The notes beneath the pieces are model-generated. The model saw only the letters and a program-made list of their open reading frames with translations. It did not search any database and was not told where the DNA came from. Position numbers and translations under genes: made by a program. This document shows, piece by piece, positions 19,919 through 27,203 of a stretch of 32,223 nt of DNA. The DNA comes from Cellvibrio sp. OA-2007 (GTDB lineage Bacteria > Pseudomonadota > Gammaproteobacteria > Pseudomonadales > Cellvibrionaceae), in the NCBI RefSeq assembly GCF_000953825.1, contig NZ_BBUL01000073.1, positions 1 through 32,223 of the forward strand, in the 5' to 3' direction. How positions within the stretch are numbered: the stretch's first letter is position 1; every line of letters begins with the position of its first letter.

Positions 19919-20395
19919 ATGATGATAAATAAGTACCTTGCAATCGTTTCACATAAATCTGTTCGTATCGCCTGCACCGGATTATTGGCCGCCGTATGCG
20001 CCGCCTCTGCGTTTGCGCACAAAGAAGTGATGCACGAGCGTCATGAAGGTTTTGAAGATATGGGCGGCGCTATGAAAGCAATCAATGGCCAGCTGAAAAG
20101 CGATGCGCCAAATATCGCCAAAATCGATAAAAATGCCGAAGTGATTGCCGCCTTGGCGGTCAAAGTAGCGGGTTGGTTCCCTAAGGGTAGTGGCCCGGAG
20201 GCAGGCAAAACCGACGCACTGCCATCCATTTGGGAAAAGCCGGAAGAATTCAGCAAAAGCACCGAGGATTTTGTCGCAGCCAGTAAAGCCCTGACGGCCG
20301 CGACCAAGGGTAGTGATGTAGCCGCGATCAAAAAACAATTTATGGCGCTCAAAGAAACCTGCGGTTCCTGTCACGATAGTTTCCGCGCCGATTAA
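19919..20395 (+). CDS. Class II cytochrome c (c'/c-556 type)
   Basis: The 158-residue protein has an N-terminal signal peptide (hydrophobic TGLLAAVCAASAFA, likely cut after A33) and a heme-binding CGSCH at C148-H152 close to the C-terminus. That is the layout of cytochrome c'/c-556, a periplasmic four-helix bundle. M48 or M52 could be the axial ligand of a low-spin c-556; this cannot be decided from sequence. TAAGGGA precedes the start. The next gene, a cytochrome b561, begins five bases later, so the two are likely one operon and a redox pair. Confidence 0.9.
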   Translation: MMINKYLAIVSHKSVRIACTGLLAAVCAASAFAHKEVMHERHEGFEDMGGAMKAINGQLKSDAPNIAKIDKNAEVIAALAVKVAGWFPKGSGPEAGKTDALPSIWEKPEEFSKSTEDFVAASKALTAATKGSDVAAIKKQFMALKETCGSCHDSFRAD

Positions 20396-20400
20396 TTCCC

Positions 20401-21084
20401 ATGAGCCAAACCACACCCACAGCGGTAATCACCGCCCAGCAGCGGCTATGGGACTGGCCAGTGCGCATTTGCCACTGGTCGATGGTGATGCTGATCGCCG
20501 CCTGCTGGTGGACGGCAGAAGAGCATGAAATTGTGTATCACAGTTACTGTGCCTATGCGCTGTTGGGGGTGGTGCTGTTTCGCATTTACTGGGGCTTTTT
20601 TGGCAGCAGTACTGCGCGCTTTAGCCAGTTTCTACGCAAGCCCAGCGCGGTGTTTGCCTACCTGAAAAGCCTTGGGCAGCGCGAGGTAAAACCCGCGAGC
20701 GGGCACAACCCGCTTGGTGGTTACAGCGTGTTGGCACTTTTGTTTGTTGTGCTGCTGCAAATCGGCTTGGGTTTATTTGCAATCGATGTAGATGGTTTTG
20801 ATGGCGGCCCCTTTGCCGATTATCTCAGTTTCAAAACCAGCCGCATGATTACCGGCTGGCATGAAATCATCTTTAATGTGTTATTGGCATTTATCGCTCT
20901 GCATATTGCGGCGATTGTGTATTACCTCCTCTGGCGCCGCCAGAATTTAACCGCCGCTATGCTGCGCGGAAAAACCTCTGCACCCGGCATCACACCCATG
21001 CAACCTGCAAGTATCACACGTGCTATCGCCGGTATTGCTCTGGCAGGTTTAAGTGTCTGGCTGATCTTGTCGCTACCTTTCTGA
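20401..21084 (+). CDS. Cytochrome b561 family membrane protein
   Basis: The 227-residue protein has four or more hydrophobic helices and begins its first with WDWPVRICHWSMVMLIAACW. Histidines fit for two b hemes are in ICHW, YHSYCAY, GWHEI and ALHIAA. This matches the cytochrome b561 / Ni,Fe-hydrogenase b-subunit family (PF01292), which passes electrons between quinol and a periplasmic partner. Immediate linkage to the class II cytochrome c suggests that protein is the partner. No hydrogenase gene is nearby. Confidence 0.88.
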   Translation: MSQTTPTAVITAQQRLWDWPVRICHWSMVMLIAACWWTAEEHEIVYHSYCAYALLGVVLFRIYWGFFGSSTARFSQFLRKPSAVFAYLKSLGQREVKPASGHNPLGGYSVLALLFVVLLQIGLGLFAIDVDGFDGGPFADYLSFKTSRMITGWHEIIFNVLLAFIALHIAAIVYYLLWRRQNLTAAMLRGKTSAPGITPMQPASITRAIAGIALAGLSVWLILSLPF

Positions 21085-21294
21085 TTGGCGGCTATTCACT
21101 CCCTACTGGGGCTATAGGTTAAGCCTTGGCAGGTAGCCACCGGGGACAATTCCGAATACCGAGAGAATGATCAGAATCAGCATAGGGCAGGCTGATCTGG
21201 GAGGCGGTGCGCTAGCACACAGAGGGGGATGGCGCGACTGAAAATACCCGCAAAAAACCTTGGCCAATTCGGACATTTCTGGATACACTTTATT

Positions 21295-21314
21295 TGTCTT
21301 ATAATATTAAGACA
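21295..21314. promoter_or_regulatory. 20-bp operator-like palindrome over a -10 box
   Basis: TGTCTTA (21295-21301) and TAAGACA (21308-21314) are perfect inverted repeats with a 6-bp spacer. The -10 hexamer TATAAT (21300-21305) lies inside. The -35 is weak. A repressor dimer bound here would block the promoter of the arabinanase gene, whose start is about 50 bases downstream. The rest of the spacer 21085-21294 shows only two small hairpins (21176-21196 and 21207-21218). Confidence 0.6.
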
Positions 21315-21361
21315 TTATCAATCACAACCTACCTCATAACAATAATTTGCAGGTGACTACT

Positions 21362-22726
21362 ATGTTTACACGTTTACTCGCAGGCCTTGGCCTTTGGGTG
21401 CTGAGCTTTACCGCATCGGCGATGACTCTCTCAGGTTTAATCAACTCGCACGACCCTGGCACTATTACTAAAGATGGCAACACCTACTTTCATTTCACTA
21501 CCGGTACCGGCATTTGGTATTCGACATCGACCAACCTGACTGCTTGGGCTGGGGCGGCTAGCCCGGTATTTACTACTTACCCTTCATGGATTTACAGCAA
21601 GGTTCCTAACTTCAGCGGATCATTCTGGGCGCCGGATGTGATCCATATGAATGGCTATTACTACCTCTATTACTCGGTATCTACTTTCGGGACCTCAGTG
21701 TCGGCTATTGGTGTTGCGCGCACCGCATCACTCACCTCGCCCAGCTGGACAGATTTGGGCATTGTGGTCGAATCATGGGGTGGCAGTGCAGAAATTAATG
21801 CGATCGATCCGGCGTTGTATCGCGATCATGACGGCAAAGTGTATATGAGTTACGGCTCTTTCTTTGGCGGCATCGGCATCGCTGAAATTAATCAAAGCAG
21901 CGGTAAATTAAATGGCAGTGTGACAAAAATTTACGGCGGCAATCACGCCGATATTGAGGCGCCTTATATTTCTCGCGATGGTGATTACTATTATTTGTTT
22001 ATCAATCGTGGCGCTTGCTGTAATGGCGCAAGCAGCACCTATTACATTCAGGTTGCACGCTCTACTTCTATAAATGGCCCCTACAGCGATGTGCGCACAC
22101 TCATGCCCAATACCGATGGCAAATACAAAGGCCCTGGTCATATTGGTGTATTAAAACAAGATGGCTGCAATTATGTCTCTACCCATTATTACGATTTGAA
22201 TGATAACGGCGCAGCCAAGCTCGATATTTTAAAAATGACCTACAGCAATGGTTGGCCAACATTAACGCGCAATTTTTCTGTCGCGAGTTGTGGTGGGGTG
22301 AGCGATGGTTTGTATCGCATTACCGCGCGCCACAGTAATAAAGACTTAATGCCTGCCGCAAAATCTAGCGCCAACGGCGCCATGATCCAGCAAGAAACTT
22401 GGAATAACTACCGCGCGCAGCAGTGGTATCTGATTAATCAGGGCACCGGATATTACAGCGTGATTAATGCAGCCAGCTTGAAAAGTATGGATGTGTATAA
22501 CAACTCAACCGCTGCAGGTGCCAATATTGCCCAGTGGGACTATTGGGGCGGCGCAGGGCAAAAGTGGAGCCTGACCAATAGTAGTGGTTATTACACACTT
22601 AAATCGCAACTGAGCAATTTACCATTGGATATTTTTAATTTAAGTACCGCTAATGGTGCGCAAGTGATTCAGTGGAATGCAACAGGTGCAACCAATCAAC
22701 AATTTAGTTTGACGCGGTTGAAATAA
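21362..22726 (+). CDS. GH43 endo-1,5-alpha-L-arabinanase with CBM13
   Basis: The 454-residue protein has a signal peptide (MFTRLLAGLGLWVLSFTASA), a five-bladed GH43 domain (about 25-310) and a ricin-type beta-trefoil CBM13 (about 317-454) with QxW-like motifs QQWYLIN, QKWSLTN and QQFSLTR. The catalytic set is D31 (HDPG, base), D149 (AIDPAL, pKa modulator) and E199 (DIEAPY, acid). The sequence resembles the Arb43A arabinanases known from Cellvibrio, which lack CBM13 as I recall. It is secreted and should cut the arabinan backbone. ATG 21362 with AGGTG at 21351 is preferred to a TTG at 21347. A 20-bp palindrome covers its promoter. Confidence 0.9.
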   Translation: MFTRLLAGLGLWVLSFTASAMTLSGLINSHDPGTITKDGNTYFHFTTGTGIWYSTSTNLTAWAGAASPVFTTYPSWIYSKVPNFSGSFWAPDVIHMNGYYYLYYSVSTFGTSVSAIGVARTASLTSPSWTDLGIVVESWGGSAEINAIDPALYRDHDGKVYMSYGSFFGGIGIAEINQSSGKLNGSVTKIYGGNHADIEAPYISRDGDYYYLFINRGACCNGASSTYYIQVARSTSINGPYSDVRTLMPNTDGKYKGPGHIGVLKQDGCNYVSTHYYDLNDNGAAKLDILKMTYSNGWPTLTRNFSVASCGGVSDGLYRITARHSNKDLMPAAKSSANGAMIQQETWNNYRAQQWYLINQGTGYYSVINAASLKSMDVYNNSTAAGANIAQWDYWGGAGQKWSLTNSSGYYTLKSQLSNLPLDIFNLSTANGAQVIQWNATGATNQQFSLTRLK

Positions 22727-22780
22727 ATGCAGGTTGGAAAAGCCAACGATGCGGTAAAGCTGTAAGTCAGTTAACCGTCG

Positions 22781-22845
22781 TCACTCCCGCTTGCGGGAGT
22801 CCAGTTTGTAATTTAAAACCTATGGACTCCCACAGGTGGGAGTGA
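22781..22845. repeat. REP-like inverted repeat pair
   Basis: Two 23-bp units (22781-22803 and 22823-22845) face each other. Each has a GGGAGT/ACTCCC stem of its own, and the second is a near-exact reverse complement of the first, so the whole also folds as a long hairpin. The form TCACTCCCGC..GCGGGAGTCCA resembles widespread REP/BIME elements of proteobacteria. It lies after the GH43 gene and may stabilise or end its mRNA. Confidence 0.7.
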
Positions 22846-22920
22846 CTTTATTGAGAGTGACGTTATAAAGATGCAAGATATTTACACGCTTAAAAATTAT
22901 AAACAGGATGAAAAAAAATT

Positions 22921-24867
22921 ATGAAAAAAATAGGCAGTTATTTGGTCATGCTCGGTGTTTTTGTATTGGCAGGGTGCAGCAAATCAGCCCCGGAGTTGCT
23001 TACCAGCCCCGATAAACAAATACAGGTTAAAGTTTTTGTCACCCAGCAAAATACACTGGCCTATTCAGTTGATCGTGCGTCACAGCCGGTTATTCTCGAG
23101 TCAGATTTAGGGCTGCAATTAACTGCGGCGGATTTCACCCAAGGTGTGGCGATAGATTCCCGGTCATCGATTGTATCGGTAGCCGATGATTACACCATGC
23201 GCGTAGGTAAAAAGAGCAAGATTAGCTATCAGGCCAATGAACAGACATTTATTGTTAAAAACGCGCAACAACAAAAACTGCAGATTGGATTTCGTGTATC
23301 CAATGATGGTGTTGCATTTCGCTATAGCGTGAATGATCCTTCTATTGCGCAAAAACAATTTGTAAAAGAAACAACCAGTTTTAATTTTTCTCCTACGGCT
23401 AAGGCTTGGCTGCAGCCTATGTCCGTTGCGCAAACCGGCTGGAGTAATACCAATCCCTCCTATGAAGAACATTATCAAGCCGATGTGCCAGTGGGCACCG
23501 AATCGACGTTAAAACAGGGTTGGGTTTTTCCGGCATTGTTTAACGCAGCTGATCACTGGCTTGCCATTTCAGAAACCGGCATGGATGGCACTTGGCATGG
23601 TTCCCATTTGCAGTTAGGTGAAAAGCCAGGTGAATACACCATTGTGCCGCCGCAAACACCCGAAGTATTTATTTCAGCAAAGGGTGAAAAAGGCGCGCTT
23701 CTGGCCAATGCGACAGATACACTGGAATCTCCCTGGCGAATTATTGCGTTAGGTTCATTGGCGCAACTAATGGAATCTACCTTAGGGACGGATTTGGCCG
23801 CGCCAGCAATTCCAATCGATGAGGGTTTTATCAAGCCAGGTCACAGTTCATGGAGTTGGGCGATTTTAAAAGACGATTTCACCACCTTTGATGTGCAGAA
23901 AAAATTTATCGATTACGCCGCCGATATGCATTGGGATTACACTTTGATCGATGCGGATTGGGATAAAAAAATTGGCTATGAAAAATTGCAGGAATTGGTT
24001 GATTACGCCGCACAAAAAAATATCGGTGTATTGGTTTGGTATAACTCCTCGGGTGATTGGAATGAAACGCCTTATACCCCCAAGAGCCAGTTAATTTCTC
24101 ACGAGCTGCGTGTAGCTGAATTTTCGCGCTTGCAAAAAATAGGTGTTAAAGGCGTAAAAATAGATTTCTTTGGCGGCGACGGACAATCATTTATGCAGTA
24201 TTACATTGATATTTTGCAAGACGCAGCCGCCCATGAATTATCGGTCAATTTTCACGGGGCGACTCTGCCGCGCGGTTGGCAGCGCACCTATCCCAATTTG
24301 ATGACGATGGAATCGATCAAGGGTTTTGAGTTCACTACATTTTCGCAAGCCGACCAAGACCCGGTTGCTGCACATGTTGTCACCGCCTTATTTGCCCGTA
24401 ATTTATTTGACCCTATGGACTATACGCCTATGGCCTTTGGCGATATTCCCAGTATCAAACGCGTAACCGAAAATTCCTTTGAGTTGGCCGAATCTGTATT
24501 GATGATTTCCGGTATTCAACACTTTGCGGAAATTCCCGAGGGAATGGCGACTGCGCCCGAGTACGTTAAAAATTTCCTGCGCGATTTGCCACGCGAGTGG
24601 GACGAGGTGAAATTTATCGATGGCTACCCGGGCAAGTTTGTGGTGATTGCACGTAAAGCGGGCGATGCCTGGTATATCGCCGGTATTAATGCGGAAAGTG
24701 AAGCTAAAACTCTGACGTTGGATTTAAGTTTTGTGGGCGATAAAACTGGCGAATTAATTACCAGTGGTGAAGCAGAACGCGATTTTTCTCACGAGGAAAT
24801 AGACAGCAAAACGCCACAAACAATTACCTTGCGCCCCAGTGCTGGTTTTGTGATGGTGTTGAAATAA
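22921..24867 (+). CDS. GH97 glycosidase, lipoprotein, retaining type predicted
   Basis: The 648-residue protein has a lipobox LAGC (C19), so it is anchored to a membrane. It shows the GH97 layout: N-terminal beta-sandwich (about 25-270), a (beta/alpha)8 barrel (SWSWAILKDDFTTF onwards) and a C-terminal beta domain. D415 in KIDFFGGDG sits where retaining GH97 enzymes have their nucleophile, and E464 or E470 (MESIKGFE) would be the acid/base. Inverting SusB-type enzymes lack that Asp. Retaining members are alpha-galactosidases or beta-L-arabinopyranosidases, and the arabinanase neighbours favour a pectin or arabinan side-chain role. AGGA lies 12 bases before the ATG. Confidence 0.88.
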   Translation: MKKIGSYLVMLGVFVLAGCSKSAPELLTSPDKQIQVKVFVTQQNTLAYSVDRASQPVILESDLGLQLTAADFTQGVAIDSRSSIVSVADDYTMRVGKKSKISYQANEQTFIVKNAQQQKLQIGFRVSNDGVAFRYSVNDPSIAQKQFVKETTSFNFSPTAKAWLQPMSVAQTGWSNTNPSYEEHYQADVPVGTESTLKQGWVFPALFNAADHWLAISETGMDGTWHGSHLQLGEKPGEYTIVPPQTPEVFISAKGEKGALLANATDTLESPWRIIALGSLAQLMESTLGTDLAAPAIPIDEGFIKPGHSSWSWAILKDDFTTFDVQKKFIDYAADMHWDYTLIDADWDKKIGYEKLQELVDYAAQKNIGVLVWYNSSGDWNETPYTPKSQLISHELRVAEFSRLQKIGVKGVKIDFFGGDGQSFMQYYIDILQDAAAHELSVNFHGATLPRGWQRTYPNLMTMESIKGFEFTTFSQADQDPVAAHVVTALFARNLFDPMDYTPMAFGDIPSIKRVTENSFELAESVLMISGIQHFAEIPEGMATAPEYVKNFLRDLPREWDEVKFIDGYPGKFVVIARKAGDAWYIAGINAESEAKTLTLDLSFVGDKTGELITSGEAERDFSHEEIDSKTPQTITLRPSAGFVMVLK

Positions 24868-24876
24868 ACGTTTACC

Positions 24877-25014
24877 GTAGGTTGCTGGTGAGCCTGCGAA
24901 CCGCAACATGACCATGTCGCCGCGTCAACCAAAAGCCAAGTGGAGCATTGAATATGGTTTCGGTGTGAATTGATAGATGGCCATGTTGCGGTTCGTTCCT
25001 CACCAGCAACCTAC
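24877..25014. repeat. MITE/REP-like element with 38-bp imperfect terminal inverted repeats
   Basis: The left arm (24877-24914, starting GTAGGTTGCTGGTGAG) and right arm (24977-25014) are inverted copies that differ only in a small internal patch and single bases. They enclose about 60 non-coding bases. It fills the spacer between GH97 and the second GH43 gene. The ends resemble the common GTAGGTTGGG..CCCAAC repeats of gammaproteobacteria. No transposase or target duplication is seen. Confidence 0.65.
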
Positions 25015-25049
25015 AAAAAATACAAAGCAAATACAAAAAATACAAAAAA
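25012..25049 (+). repeat. Short A-rich tandem repeat
   Basis: TACAAAAAA occurs three times and TACAAAGCAAA once, in tandem, right after the inverted-repeat element and 25 bases before the GH43 gene. It is low-complexity leader sequence, and unstructured AT-rich RNA here may aid ribosome access. Confidence 0.6.
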
Positions 25050-25073
25050 TGTAAAAGTGAGAGAGCAAACACA

Positions 25074-26972
25074 ATGATTAAAAAATTAGTAACCGGTCTG
25101 CTGCTGCCAATTATTTTATCGGCCTGTGCAACCAAAGAGCCCAATAAACCACCTGCAACCAGTGCGGAAAATTCCAACACCTTTACTAATCCCATCTTCC
25201 CCAATGGCGCTGACCCTTGGCTTGAATATTTTCAGGGCAATTATTATTTGACCACCACGACCTGGACATCCCAACTTGTGATGCGTAAATCACCCACGCT
25301 TGCCGGTCTTGCCAGTGCAACGCCAATCCATATTTGGTCTGAAAGTGAATTGGAGCGCTGCTGTAATTTTTGGGCGTTTGAATTTCATCGTTTGAAAACC
25401 GAAAAAGGTTATCGCTGGTATGTGATGTATACCTCGGGCATCGCGGAAAATTATGATCGCCAACATTTAAGTGTGATTGAAAGCCAGGGCGATGATCCGC
25501 TTGGCCCTTACACTTATAAAGGCTCACCAATGCCGGATATCTGGAATATCGACGGTAATTATTTTGAACATAATGGCGAGTTATATTTACTTTGGTCGCA
25601 ATGGGTGAGAGACGAGCAAACGATTTGGATTTCTAAAATGACTAACCCCTGGACGGTGACCGGTGAGCGAGTAATGATTTCGCGCCCGCAATACGAATGG
25701 GAATTTTCCGGTATGAAAGTCAATGAGGGGCCGGAAATGATTAAACGTAATGGCAAAACCTATATGGTTTACTCGGCGAGCTTTTGCAATACACCGGATT
25801 ACAAATTGGGTTTGATTGAATTAGTGGGTAATGATCCGCTCAAGCCTGAATCATGGCATAAGTTCGATCAACCGGTGTTTAGCAAAGCCAATGGTGTTTA
25901 CGGCCCCGGCCACAATGGTTTTTTTAAATCCCCCGATGGCAGTGAAGATTGGTTGATTTATCACGGCAACGCCAGTGAGTTAGAAGGTTGCAGTTCAACG
26001 CGCTCGCTGCGTGCACAAAAATTTGCCTGGAATGATGACGGTACCCCTAATTTTGGCGAGCCAGCGGCAGCCGGTGAAAAAGTCACTTCTCCCTCCGGCG
26101 AAAATGGCCCGCTGATTACCAGGGTACAAGGCATACAAGTACAATTAGTTAGCAAAGCGAATCACCAATGCGTGGCAGATGCAAACGGCAAGGTCAACAG
26201 CGCAGATTGCAATAGCGCCGCGGCAAGTTGGACACTGGATTACACCACCAATGGTAATTACCGTTTGGTGAATGCGGCCGGATTATTTTTAGGGCAGGGC
26301 GATGACCAATGCAGTGCAAGTAAAATGGCGGATTTAAATGCAGCACCATGGTACAACCAGCTTTGCCAACAATGGCAATTAGTGCCGCACGACAAGGGCT
26401 GGTTAACACTGGTGAATGCGCAAACCAAACAGGAATTGCAATTTGCTGATTGCAAAGAACCTGCCCCCGCCGTAGCGGGCAAAAAATCCGTAGAAGATGT
26501 GCCGCAATTTATCGCGCAAAAACCCGCGTGTAATTTGTGGCGTATTCAACCGGTACAACAAGTAGCGATTACCAGTGTGCAAAGCGGTAAGGCTATTACT
26601 GCCGCAAACGCGAAAACGGGCAGTAACATCGAGCAAGATGAATGGCACAACAAGGCGAGCCAGCGTTGGTTATTGGTCAATACACAAGAGGGCTATTACC
26701 AAATTCAATCCAGTAACGATTCTGCTTTATGCATCGCGGTTGCGAATCAATCTATAGTGCCGGGCAGCAATGCCGAATTGGCTGCTTGCGGTGATACTCA
26801 CGCTCAATGGCAAATCGATTTCCTTGCCGACGGAACGGTTAAGTTGGCGAACCGAAAAAGTAATCTGGCTCTGGATTTAGCCCACTGCGGTTTGGCCAAT
26901 CACACCAATTTTGCACAGAGCCAATGGTCAGATTCCAACTGCCAAAAATTTCAATTGAAGCCAATCGACTAG
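25074..26972 (+). CDS. GH43 exo-alpha-L-arabinofuranosidase-like lipoprotein with two CBM13-like modules
   Basis: The 632-residue protein has a lipobox LSAC (C18). The GH43 domain (about 38-345) carries D47 (NGADPW, base), D160 (WNIDGNYF) and E218 (VNEGPEM, acid), and it resembles subfamily 26 exo-1,5-alpha-L-arabinofuranosidases. GPGHNGFF is another family mark. Two ricin-like trefoils follow (about 347-490 and 495-632) with QQWQL, SQRWLL and AQWQI motifs and many cysteines. It should release arabinose from the ends of arabino-oligosaccharides made by the upstream GH43 enzyme. GAGAGAG precedes the ATG. Confidence 0.85.
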   Translation: MIKKLVTGLLLPIILSACATKEPNKPPATSAENSNTFTNPIFPNGADPWLEYFQGNYYLTTTTWTSQLVMRKSPTLAGLASATPIHIWSESELERCCNFWAFEFHRLKTEKGYRWYVMYTSGIAENYDRQHLSVIESQGDDPLGPYTYKGSPMPDIWNIDGNYFEHNGELYLLWSQWVRDEQTIWISKMTNPWTVTGERVMISRPQYEWEFSGMKVNEGPEMIKRNGKTYMVYSASFCNTPDYKLGLIELVGNDPLKPESWHKFDQPVFSKANGVYGPGHNGFFKSPDGSEDWLIYHGNASELEGCSSTRSLRAQKFAWNDDGTPNFGEPAAAGEKVTSPSGENGPLITRVQGIQVQLVSKANHQCVADANGKVNSADCNSAAASWTLDYTTNGNYRLVNAAGLFLGQGDDQCSASKMADLNAAPWYNQLCQQWQLVPHDKGWLTLVNAQTKQELQFADCKEPAPAVAGKKSVEDVPQFIAQKPACNLWRIQPVQQVAITSVQSGKAITAANAKTGSNIEQDEWHNKASQRWLLVNTQEGYYQIQSSNDSALCIAVANQSIVPGSNAELAACGDTHAQWQIDFLADGTVKLANRKSNLALDLAHCGLANHTNFAQSQWSDSNCQKFQLKPID

Positions 26973-26989
26973 CGAATTATTCAACTTGC

Positions 26990-27016
26990 CTCCCAGGCTC
27001 TGCCTGGGAGTTTATT
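26990..27016 (+). terminator. Intrinsic terminator after the second GH43 gene
   Basis: CTCCCAGGC (26990-26998) pairs perfectly with GCCTGGGAG (27002-27010) around TCT, then TTTATT. The short T-run makes it moderate in strength. Confidence 0.7.
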
Positions 27017-27062
27017 CCCCTACTCCCCGCTTTTTAGCAACCACTCCCGCCCCTGGTCCTCA

Positions 27063-27094
27063 TTGACAATAGTACTTGTCGCATGTATACAAGT
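27063..27094 (+). promoter_or_regulatory. Promoter and operator-like repeat before the araC-type gene
   Basis: Consensus TTGACA (27063-27068), a 17-bp spacer and TATACA (27086-27091) form a good promoter. ACTTGT (27074-27079) and ACAAGT (27089-27094) are perfect inverted repeats with a 9-bp gap that covers the spacer and -10, as for a repressor or autoregulator. A TATAAT at 27111-27116 has no matching -35. Confidence 0.6.
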
Positions 27095-27203
27095 GCACTA
27101 ACTGTTCAATTATAATAATTCGTTCCCGGTATTTTCTGTTGGCGGCTATACGTGTGCTGATTTTTACCGGGATTTTTGTGTATTTCTATCTGGTTTTTCA
27201 GCG

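Noticed and set aside
24872-25204. 110-residue minus-strand frame over the inverted-repeat element
   Set aside because: It runs through the repeat arms and the N-terminal coding part of the GH43 lipoprotein; no recognisable protein.
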